Both the position numbers and the translations under genes were made by a program. A DNA stretch of 5,852 nt from SVQP01 sp045587385 (lineage in GTDB: Bacteria > Bacillota > Clostridia > Oscillospirales > CAG-272), in assembly GCA_045587385.1 (NCBI GenBank), contig JAZNCE010000015.1:1-5852 (forward strand), in the 5' to 3' direction. Positions 1 to 4,655 of the stretch are shown here, piece by piece; the first letter of the stretch is position 1, and every line of letters begins with the position of its first letter. The notes under the pieces were generated by a model that worked only from the letters and a program-made list of their open reading frames with translations, searched no databases and had not been told where the DNA came from.

Positions 1-446
1 TAAAGGCTCATAATATCTCCGTGCGTGCGCGTATCGAACGCGCGAATAGGAAGGCGTTGCATTTTCTCGAACATCTCGTCACGGATCTTCTTGAGCGTGC
101 CTTGTGCAATGGTAACCATAATGCGGTTATAGAACAAGGTGGAGAGTACGCCGATAAGATAGACTCCGCCAATCACAAGCAGCGCCTGCAAAAGTCCGGT
201 AAATACGGGCGACGACGAACCGAGCAGAGGGGTGATATAGTCATCAATGAGCGATTGCAGGAATAACGAGGACACGGCAGATGCAATAGAACTAAGCAGG
301 ATACAGATTACAACAAAGATCAGCTTCCCTTTATAATCCTTCATGTACGAAAGTAATCTAAGGAGTGTTTTAAGGTCGAATTGAGGTTTGGTCGGTATAT
401 CTTCGGGCATCTTTCCCATAGGCGGCATTTTTTCTTTCTTATTCAT
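1..446 (-). CDS. ABC exporter half-transporter, second subunit of a heterodimer (partial, 3' end beyond window)
   Basis: Reading the minus strand from the ATG at 446-444 gives 148 codons without a stop up to the window edge. After a charged, Met/Pro-rich N-terminus (about residues 1-35) come hydrophobic stretches at about 41-63 (TM1) and 84-108 (TM2). The segment ends in FDTRTHGDIMSL (137-148), the typical cytoplasmic loop of type IV ABC exporters (ABC_membrane fold). The nucleotide-binding domain lies outside the window. The start overlaps the end of the upstream ABC gene by 8 bases (ATGAATAA), with an AGGGGG ribosome site (455-460) 8 bases ahead, so the two are translationally coupled. Because the upstream partner has a degenerate ATPase site, this subunit is expected to carry the catalytically intact Walker B Glu, as BmrD/TM288-type subunits do; this cannot be seen here. 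It probably exports drugs or hydrophobic compounds across the cytoplasmic membrane. Substrate unknown. Confidence 0.93.
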   Translation of the reverse strand, partial: MNKKEKMPPMGKMPEDIPTKPQFDLKTLLRLLSYMKDYKGKLIFVVICILLSSIASAVSSLFLQSLIDDYITPLLGSSSPVFTGLLQALLVIGGVYLIGVLSTLFYNRIMVTIAQGTLKKIRDEMFEKMQRLPIRAFDTRTHGDIMSL

Positions 447-2190
447 GCTCTGCGCCCCCTTTCTTCTGCGATGCATATACTTCACGGTAGATATCGCAAT
501 TTTTCAAAAGCTCGGTATGACGACCAACGGCTACTACCTTGCCGTCGTCCAGAACGATAATCTGATCTGCGTGCTGTACTGAGCTGATACGCTGCGCAAT
601 GATAATTTTTGTGATGTCGGGAATATATTCCGCAAACGCCCTTTGAATAGAGGCATCAGTTTTGGTATCCACAGCACTTGTGGAATCGTCGAGTATCAAA
701 ACCTTTGGCTTTTTCAGCAGAGCACGGGCAATACAGAGGCGTTGCTTCTGCCCTCCCGACACATTGGTGCCTCCTTGCTCAATGTAGGTATCATACTTGC
801 CAGGGAAGCCCTGAATAAATTCATCTGCACAAGCAAGACGGCAAGCGTGTTCAATTTCTTCATCGGTAGCGTTTTCATTTCCCCAGCGCAGATTTTCTTT
901 GATTGTACCCGAAAACAGCTCGTTCTTCTGAAGCACCATGGCAACGGCATTTCGCAGAACGATCAGATCGTAGCTTCGCACATCCACACCGCCAAGCGTA
1001 AGCCGTCCGCCCGTCACGTCATACAGACGTGGGATAAGCTGAACAAGGCTTGATTTTGATGAGCCCGTACCGCCGATAATGCCGATGGTTTCGCCGGAGG
1101 CTATAGACAAATTGATGCTGTCAAGTACCTTCTTGTCGGCTTTGGAGGCATAAACAAAATCAACGCCCTCAAAACGGATAGAGCCATCTTTTACGCTCAT
1201 TTCGGGATCTTCGGGATTGGCAATATCGGTTTTCTCATCCAGAATCTCGGCAATACGGCGTGCGGAAGCCAAGGATATGGTCATCATAGCGAAAACCATG
1301 GAGAGCATCATAAGGCTCATAAGAATCTGCATAGCATACGCAAACATAGCTGTCAAATCTCCCGTGGTCATGCCAAATGTGGCATTGTTTCCGCTGACGA
1401 TGATAGCCTTTGCGCCAATCCACGAAATGAGAATCATGGACGCATACATAAAGAACTGCATAATGGGCGAATTGAACGCCAAAAGCCGTTCGCCTTTTGC
1501 AAAATCACGGTAGATGCTCTCGGAAATCCCCTTGAATTTCATGATCTCGTTGTCCTCTTGATTGAAGGATTTGACAACGCGGATGCTGCGCACGTTTTCC
1601 TGTACTACGTTATTCAACTCGTCGTAGGTGCGAAAAACACGGTTGAATACGGGATGTACTTTTCTGACGATCAAAATGAGCAAGCCTGCCATGATCGGAA
1701 TAATGGCAAGAAAGATCCATGCAATAGAGCTGTTAATGCTGAAGGCTACTGACATGGAAAAGATCAGCATAATAGGACCGCGAATCGCCATACGGATCAG
1801 CATCTGATAAGAGTTCTGAATGTTAGTAACGTCGGTGGTAAGGCGGGTCACGATGGATGCCGTGGAGAACTTATCGATGTTGGAAAAGGCAAAGGTCTGC
1901 ACGTTGTCGTACATGTCCTGCCGCAGATTTGCTGAAAATCCAACGGATGTTTTGGCAGCGATATGTGCTGAAAGCACGCCCGTAAAGAGCTGAAGTGCGG
2001 CAAATATCAAGAGAGCGATACCGTATTTCCATACGGCGCTCATTTCGCCAAGGTCAATACCCTTGTCAATAATATCCGCCATACAAAGCGGTATCAGAAT
2101 CTCAAACGCCGCTTCCAGTATCGACAAGATGATTGTCAGAATAGAGCCTTTTTTATGCTCGCGCAGGCTCTTTGCTAATGTTTTGATCAT
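439..2190 (-). CDS. ABC exporter half-transporter, degenerate-site subunit (BmrC/TM287-like)
   Basis: A 583-residue fused membrane/ATPase protein, full length for the family. The transmembrane domain has six hydrophobic helices at about 17-40, 53-77, 134-155, 156-176, 241-262 and 279-305. The ATPase domain (about 338-575) shows Walker A GGTGSSKSS (373-381), Q-loop Gln421, signature NVSGGQ (476-481), Walker B LIL-Asp501-Asp502, D-loop SAVD (505-508) and a switch position at Gln533. The catalytic Glu after Walker B is Asp502 and the switch His is Gln533. Both changes are hallmarks of the non-catalytic half of heterodimeric exporters, so this protein should pair with the overlapping downstream gene. 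Walker A also has Ser378 where Gly is usual (GSSKSS), while the phosphate-binding Lys379 is kept. The ATG at 2190 is supported by AGGAGG (2196-2201) 5 bases upstream. It lies behind marR and a matching operator, so it is probably a MarR-controlled efflux pump. Substrate is not predictable. Confidence 0.95.
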   Translation of the reverse strand: MIKTLAKSLREHKKGSILTIILSILEAAFEILIPLCMADIIDKGIDLGEMSAVWKYGIALLIFAALQLFTGVLSAHIAAKTSVGFSANLRQDMYDNVQTFAFSNIDKFSTASIVTRLTTDVTNIQNSYQMLIRMAIRGPIMLIFSMSVAFSINSSIAWIFLAIIPIMAGLLILIVRKVHPVFNRVFRTYDELNNVVQENVRSIRVVKSFNQEDNEIMKFKGISESIYRDFAKGERLLAFNSPIMQFFMYASMILISWIGAKAIIVSGNNATFGMTTGDLTAMFAYAMQILMSLMMLSMVFAMMTISLASARRIAEILDEKTDIANPEDPEMSVKDGSIRFEGVDFVYASKADKKVLDSINLSIASGETIGIIGGTGSSKSSLVQLIPRLYDVTGGRLTLGGVDVRSYDLIVLRNAVAMVLQKNELFSGTIKENLRWGNENATDEEIEHACRLACADEFIQGFPGKYDTYIEQGGTNVSGGQKQRLCIARALLKKPKVLILDDSTSAVDTKTDASIQRAFAEYIPDITKIIIAQRISSVQHADQIIVLDDGKVVAVGRHTELLKNCDIYREVYASQKKGGAEHE

Positions 2191-2204
2191 AGGTTCCTCC
2201 TTTT

Positions 2205-2222
2205 AGTGTAGCACGCTACACT
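2205..2222 (-). promoter_or_regulatory. MarR-type operator in front of the ABC exporter genes
   Basis: The 18-base sequence AGTGTAGCACGCTACACT has perfect 8-base arms (2205-2212 and 2215-2222) around a 2-base centre. Sixteen of its bases (2205-2220) recur exactly at 2701-2716, in front of marR. It lies just downstream of a candidate -10 box and next to the ribosome site of the exporter gene, where a bound repressor would block transcription. Assignment to the adjacent MarR protein is inferred from the duplication and position; palindromes of this size are usual for dimeric MarR regulators. Confidence 0.82.
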
Positions 2223-2250
2223 TTGTATCTAAGTAAAAGCCGATGGTAAA
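2222..2250 (-). promoter_or_regulatory. Probable weak promoter for the ABC exporter operon
   Basis: On the minus strand, TTTACC (2245-2250) is separated by 17 bases from TACAAA (2222-2227). Each box matches four of six consensus positions. The support is positional: the -10 box ends exactly one base before the core palindrome half TGTAGC, the same geometry as the much stronger marR promoter. The -35 box lies in the loop of the hairpin behind marR. The exporter could also be transcribed by read-through from the marR promoter. Confidence 0.5.
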
Positions 2251-2257
2251 TCGGCTT
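2237..2257 (-). terminator. Short hairpin behind marR, possible weak terminator or attenuator
   Basis: Perfect 8-base arms AAGCCGAT (2237-2244) and ATCGGCTT (2250-2257) flank a 5-base loop. In the minus-strand transcript it starts two bases after the marR stop codon and is followed by a broken U run (TTTTACTT). The stem has only four G-C pairs and the U run is interrupted, so partial termination between marR and the exporter genes is more likely than a full stop. Confidence 0.5.
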
Positions 2258-2259
2258 AC

Positions 2260-2679
2260 TTATTCAAGATTTTTGTAGACTGCCAAGAGTAGTTCGCGGA
2301 GTCGTTCAACGTCCTCTGTGGAGAGAGAAGCCAACATCTTCTGTTCATTGGCAGAAATATCATACGCCATATCTGTACTGAGTGCTTCCGCCGCCTGTGT
2401 CAACTTAACGATTTTATTTCGTTTATCATTCTCGTCGATCCAACTCGCAACGTGACCGTTCTGCTCCATTCTTGAAACGATGCCAACGACCGTCGGATGC
2501 GACACCTCCAAAAACACTTCGATTTCTTTCTGTGTGGCTTGCCCGCCATTGAAGTGCAAAAAGGTGAGCACACGGCTTTGCGCCAAAGTGAGATGATAAT
2601 GCTTCAAGTCTGCATCGGCTTTGGCTTTTAACTTGTCATTGATGTTTTTGATAAGATAACCGATATCTCTTTTCAGCAT
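2260..2679 (-). CDS. MarR-family winged-helix transcriptional regulator
   Basis: The 139-residue length is typical of MarR proteins. The N-terminal helix (about 1-25) and C-terminal helices (about 100-139) would form the dimer interface. The winged helix-turn-helix covers about 47-96: TQKEIEVFLEVSHPTVVGIV carries the recognition helix, and the wing is about 81-96 with DENDKRNK, matching the family's D-x-R/K wing pattern. The ATG at 2679 has a GGGAGG ribosome site (2688-2693) 8 bases upstream. A near-consensus promoter with an overlapping palindrome precedes it, and the same palindrome stands before the ABC exporter genes, so it is inferred to be an autorepressor that also represses the exporter. 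MarR proteins usually lose DNA affinity on binding phenolic or drug-like ligands, or on thiol oxidation. No cysteine is present in this protein, which argues against redox sensing. The actual inducer is unknown. Confidence 0.95.
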   Translation of the reverse strand: MLKRDIGYLIKNINDKLKAKADADLKHYHLTLAQSRVLTFLHFNGGQATQKEIEVFLEVSHPTVVGIVSRMEQNGHVASWIDENDKRNKIVKLTQAAEALSTDMAYDISANEQKMLASLSTEDVERLRELLLAVYKNLE

Positions 2680-2700
2680 TGATCTTACCTCCCACTTTCA

Positions 2701-2716
2701 AGTGTAGCACGCTACA
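2701..2716 (-). promoter_or_regulatory. MarR-type operator in front of marR
   Basis: AGTGTAGCACGCTACA contains the palindrome TGTAGC-AC-GCTACA (2703-2716) and is identical over 16 bases to 2205-2220 before the exporter genes. It starts one base after the -10 box of the marR promoter and covers the expected transcription start, so occupancy should block initiation. This fits autoregulation of marR. Binding itself is inferred. Confidence 0.85.
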
Positions 2717-2717
2717 T

Positions 2718-2746
2718 ATTATAGCATGTTTTACTGGCAGAGTCAA
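2718..2746 (-). promoter_or_regulatory. Strong sigma-70/sigma-A promoter for marR
   Basis: On the minus strand, TTGACT (2741-2746) and TATAAT (2718-2723) are separated by exactly 17 bases: five of six -35 positions and all six -10 positions match consensus. The operator follows after one base. It lies after the terminator of the mobilization genes, so the marR-exporter unit is transcribed independently. Confidence 0.9.
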
Positions 2747-2765
2747 TAGACTCACTGATTATTTA

Positions 2766-2801
2766 CAAAAGCAAAACAGCAGAGAGATATTCTCCCTGCC
2801 G
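2766..2801 (-). terminator. Intrinsic terminator of the mobV-tnpV unit
   Basis: In the minus-strand transcript, GCAGGGAGA (2791-2799) pairs with TCTCTCTGC (2779-2787) across a 3-base loop with one G-U pair, and the stem can be lengthened by a few outer pairs. It is followed by TTTTGCTTTTG. It begins about a dozen bases after the tnpV stop codon, and the marR promoter comes after it, so it separates the two transcription units. Confidence 0.85.
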
Positions 2802-2812
2802 CCGTGCTTCGG

Positions 2813-3190
2813 TTAGTTGTAAATTATATCATCATTTACGATTTCTGTGGCTCTGCTGCGGATGTTATTCATCCGAGCAACCCACTCCATTTGATTGTCT
2901 GCTTTGAGTTGTTCGGTCACGCCCTCACGCTCTGCCATCTGTTTTGCGAGCCGAAAAAACATATCCTCAGCCTGCTCGTTGACATCAGCAAGGTGCCTGT
3001 TCAGTTCGCATTTTGTGAGCAAGGTCGTATAAAAACCTCTGCGGTGCGCCTTGATATACTGCAAGTGCCGCTGTCCCCAAATGCCGACTTCGACTTGTTC
3101 TTCAGCGGGTAATGCAAGGTCGGGCAGATAATAATCTCCCTGCAAGGTGTAGCTGATACCCGTTCTTTCGTCTGTGAAATGCTGTTTCAT
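2813..3190 (-). CDS. tnpV: TnpV-family transposon-encoded protein
   Basis: This 125-residue protein fits the TnpV family, named after a gene of the clostridial mobilizable transposon Tn4451 and common in elements of gut Firmicutes. Recognisable segments are DYYLPDLALP (19-28), GIWGQRHLQYIKAHRRG (36-52) and the helical EQAEDMFFRLAKQMAEREG region (about 72-90), then the conserved tail with MNNIRSRA. It is soluble and highly charged, with no membrane segment. Its molecular function is not established. The ATG at 3190 has AAGGAGG (3199-3205) 8 bases upstream, and the gene starts 21 bases after the mobV stop, so the two are co-transcribed. A terminator follows directly. In related elements a large serine recombinase often lies nearby, but none is seen here. 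Confidence 0.88.
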   Translation of the reverse strand: MKQHFTDERTGISYTLQGDYYLPDLALPAEEQVEVGIWGQRHLQYIKAHRRGFYTTLLTKCELNRHLADVNEQAEDMFFRLAKQMAEREGVTEQLKADNQMEWVARMNNIRSRATEIVNDDIIYN

Positions 3191-3211
3191 TGTGTTGTCC
3201 TCCTTGTATTT

Positions 3212-4372
3212 TTATCTTGAGCGTTCATCACGCCATTTACCTTTATTTGCTCTTGCTTGTTCAAGCAGATTGTCAATCTGCCTGCTGCCGAATACCTTGC
3301 GGAGTAGTTTATAATCACGCAGGTCTTCACGGAGATATTCGTTTTCATTCTCCAATGCCGCCACCCGATTTTTCAATCGTTCGTTGCTACTCGCAAGGGA
3401 ATGGTTGGCGGTGCGCCACCTTTCAAAATCGGTTCTCGCTTCAAAATACCGACTCAGAGTTTTTATAACGAGTGCCTTTAATCGCTTTATCAGCGGATCG
3501 ACAAACTTGGTTTTATAGCTCCGTGCTGACATCATTGCCGTTGGTTCGGGTAACTGATATTCAGGCTCATTTTCAAAATTTTGTGAGATAGTTGTAATAA
3601 CCTTTGCACTCTCGGTTAGGTTCTCAATCTGCTTTTCAAGGATATTTGCTTCGTCAGTTTTTTCCTTGACAACCGCATCCAACTCCGCTAATTCTCGCTG
3701 ACGTTCCTGCAATTTATAATCGAGAACATCGAGGTGTGGGCGTTCCATTCCTTTGTGTTCCCACTCTATTCCGTGCCGTTCCATAATGGCGGCAAGCTGT
3801 TCTTTTTCGGCTTGTATCCACCTTGCCCTCTCGCTGTCCTTCTTGTGAACGCCGACAAATCCTTGTGCCTTTAACGCTTGCTTGAGGGATACTCTTGTTT
3901 CAAGTCCACGCTTACCATCGGTCTTGATAAAGGGTACAAAGTCAATATGCAAGTGGGGTGTTGCTTCATCCAAATGCAGGTGTGCAGAGAACACTCTGAG
4001 GTTGGGATTACGCTCGGCAAACCCTTTCATATACTCATCAAGTATCTCGGTGGCAAGCCTTCCGGTGTCGCTATCGACGGCGGTATTCTCCCAATCGCCA
4101 ATCTGCATTATGATTTCGTGGAACGGTTTTTCCTGCTTTCCAAAGCGTATTTTTTCGTAATAATCATCTATCATTCGGTCGGCTCTCGTTTGCTTGGCGT
4201 TGTATTTTTCGAGTGCTTCATCAAACAATTCGTGGTAAACATCACGGATATTTTCATCACAGTAGGCAATGTTTTGGTGCGACCTTTCGGGGTCAACGTT
4301 GCCTGCGTGAAAGGTGCGATTGTTGTGTCTGAGTGAACCTTTTCCGACCATTCCGCTTATCGTTCTTTTCAA
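3212..4372 (-). CDS. mobV: MobV/Pre-family relaxase (plasmid mobilization/recombination protein)
   Basis: Relaxase expected to bind and nick an oriT in cis, stay attached to the cut strand and lead it into the recipient through a helper conjugation system. From the TTG start it has 386 residues. The N-terminal Mob_Pre domain (about 1-210) shows the first motif HNNRTFHAGNVDPER (16-30) and the metal-binding motif HLHLDEATPHLH (131-142), the HxDExTPHxH pattern of the family. The rest is charged and heptad-like (about 209-251 and 330-380), consistent with coiled coils. The start is TTG at 4372-4370, giving LKRTISGMVGKGS, which fits the usual MKRTISGMVGKGS start of relatives, with AGGAAG (4380-4385) 7 bases before it. 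An in-frame ATG at 4468 would add 32 unrelated residues and has no comparable support. It lies between a repeat-rich spacer (candidate oriT) and tnpV. It encodes no coupling protein or type IV secretion parts, so it would be mobilizable rather than self-transmissible on what is visible. Confidence 0.93.
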   Translation of the reverse strand: MKRTISGMVGKGSLRHNNRTFHAGNVDPERSHQNIAYCDENIRDVYHELFDEALEKYNAKQTRADRMIDDYYEKIRFGKQEKPFHEIIMQIGDWENTAVDSDTGRLATEILDEYMKGFAERNPNLRVFSAHLHLDEATPHLHIDFVPFIKTDGKRGLETRVSLKQALKAQGFVGVHKKDSERARWIQAEKEQLAAIMERHGIEWEHKGMERPHLDVLDYKLQERQRELAELDAVVKEKTDEANILEKQIENLTESAKVITTISQNFENEPEYQLPEPTAMMSARSYKTKFVDPLIKRLKALVIKTLSRYFEARTDFERWRTANHSLASSNERLKNRVAALENENEYLREDLRDYKLLRKVFGSRQIDNLLEQARANKGKWRDERSR

Positions 4373-4379
4373 ATAATCA

Positions 4380-4385
4380 CTTCCT
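4380..4385 (-). promoter_or_regulatory. Ribosome binding site selecting the TTG start of mobV
   Basis: AGGAAG on the minus strand, followed by 7 bases and TTG, within a purine-rich run (GAAGGAAAAAGGAAG). It is the only good ribosome site near the conserved N-terminus and therefore fixes the start at 4372. Confidence 0.75.
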
Positions 4386-4395
4386 TTTTCCTTCG

Positions 4396-4409
4396 CCGCC
4401 GTGCGGCGG
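4396..4409. repeat. GC-rich inverted repeat in the mobV leader
   Basis: CCGCCG-TG-CGGCGG is a perfect palindrome with 6-base arms, realistically a 5-base stem with a 4-base loop. On the plus strand it is followed by GTTTTGTTACTTTT and so has the form of an intrinsic terminator, although no plus-strand gene needs one. On the minus strand it lies about 25 bases ahead of the mobV start, where it could affect translation or belong to the transfer site. Confidence 0.7.
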
Positions 4410-4414
4410 GTTTT

Positions 4415-4435
4415 GTTACTTTTGTCAAAAGTAAC
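4415..4435. repeat. Perfect 9-base inverted repeat (GTTACTTTT / AAAAGTAAC)
   Basis: Arms 4415-4423 and 4427-4435 with a 3-base centre (GTC). The symmetry can be extended into flanking TTTT and AAAA runs with a two-base bulge. It lies next to the GC-rich palindrome and just upstream of mobV. Possible parts of an oriT, a relaxase operator or an mRNA leader stem; the sequence does not decide among these. Confidence 0.8.
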
Positions 4436-4499
4436 GCAAAAGCACTTTCGACAGCCTTCGTCTATCAAAAGGTGCCATTGCGCTCTCCGAGGGGGTTAT

Positions 4500-4512
4500 G
4501 GGGCGTTGCCCC
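4500..4512. repeat. Short inverted repeat GGGGC-GTT-GCCCC
   Basis: Perfect 5-base G-C arms around a 3-base loop in the non-coding spacer. Without a following T run on either strand it is not a classical terminator. It is one of several closely spaced stems in this region. Confidence 0.6.
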
Positions 4513-4542
4513 GTTGCCTGCGGACAACTCCCCAGCAGAGCC

Positions 4543-4558
4543 GCCCTTTGAAAAGGGC
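4543..4558. repeat. Inverted repeat GCCCTTT-GA-AAAGGGC
   Basis: Perfect 7-base arms (4543-4549 and 4552-4558) with a 2-base centre; a folded form would have a 4-base loop. It lies in the non-coding spacer between the ATPase and mobV. No role can be assigned. Confidence 0.7.
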
Positions 4559-4583
4559 ACCCTGCACCCCGCCTAAACTTTCC

Positions 4584-4650
4584 CGTGTCGGTCTGTGACG
4601 ATGGTGACGATGTTTTTGCTACCGCCAATAACACCGTCACGACCGACACG
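4584..4650. repeat. Long interrupted inverted repeat, candidate core of oriT
   Basis: CGTGTCGGTC (4584-4593) is the exact reverse complement of 4641-4650. After a one-base bulge (T4594) the pairing continues with GTGACG (4595-4600) against CGTCAC (4635-4640). This makes a 16-pair stem around 34 bases, the longest in the window. It sits at the ATPase end of the spacer, six bases before the ATPase stop codon. Size and place suit a relaxase recognition site or replication-type site rather than a terminator, since no T run follows. Confidence 0.8.
4595..4612 (+). repeat. Tandem 9-base repeat GTGACGATG x2 with inverted copies nearby
   Basis: GTGACGATG occurs twice back to back (4595-4603 and 4604-4612). 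The exact reverse complement CATCGTCAC lies at 4651-4659, overlapping the ATPase stop codon, and an 8-of-9 inverted copy CACCGTCAC lies at 4632-4640. Four copies in 65 bases, two in each orientation, suggest an iteron-like protein-binding cluster. Confidence 0.8.
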
Positions 4651-4655
4651 CATCG

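Larger units (their letters stand above)
4373..4655 (-). other. Repeat-rich non-coding spacer between the ATPase gene and mobV; candidate oriT / leader region
   Basis: No convincing gene lies in these 283 bases, but they hold at least five inverted repeats and a tandem repeat, listed separately. MobV relaxases usually act on an oriT just upstream of their own gene, with inverted repeats next to the nick, so this is the natural place for it. Near the ATPase end, on the minus strand, GGTG-TTA (4629-4635) follows the arm of the longest inverted repeat and resembles the GTGTG/TTA nick of pMV158, but that match is short and proves nothing by itself. Part of the spacer is also the untranslated leader of mobV. 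Confidence 0.5.

Noticed and set aside
643..1053. 136-codon plus-strand open frame opposite the ABC gene
   Set aside because: It is an antisense shadow of the ATPase domain, whose Walker, Q-loop and signature motifs are clear on the minus strand.
2740..2753. Small inverted repeat GAGTC-AATA-GACTC over the marR -35 box
   Set aside because: Only 5-base arms, and no second copy at the exporter promoter, unlike the main operator; chance is likely.
3878..4336. 152-codon plus-strand open frame opposite mobV
   Set aside because: It is antisense to the conserved relaxase motifs and has no family resemblance or independent ribosome-site support.
4423..4428. Perfect TTGACA on the minus strand as a mobV promoter -35 box
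   Set aside because: It lies in the centre of the 9-base inverted repeat, and at 15 to 19 bases downstream there is only GC-rich sequence with no usable -10 box.
4373..4468. N-terminal extension of mobV from an ATG at 4468
   Set aside because: The 32 added residues do not resemble MobV proteins and cover the leader hairpins; the TTG with its ribosome site matches the family start.
4425..4649. 74-codon minus-strand open frame in the ATPase-mobV spacer
   Set aside because: It runs through the inverted repeats, has Arg/Pro/Ser-rich composition without a recognisable fold and no good ribosome site; repeat-bearing non-coding DNA explains it better.
4573..4653. 26-codon minus-strand frame starting at an ATG three bases after the ATPase stop codon
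   Set aside because: The close spacing is tempting for coupling, but its codons are made of the palindrome and the GTGACGATG repeats, and there is no independent sign of coding.
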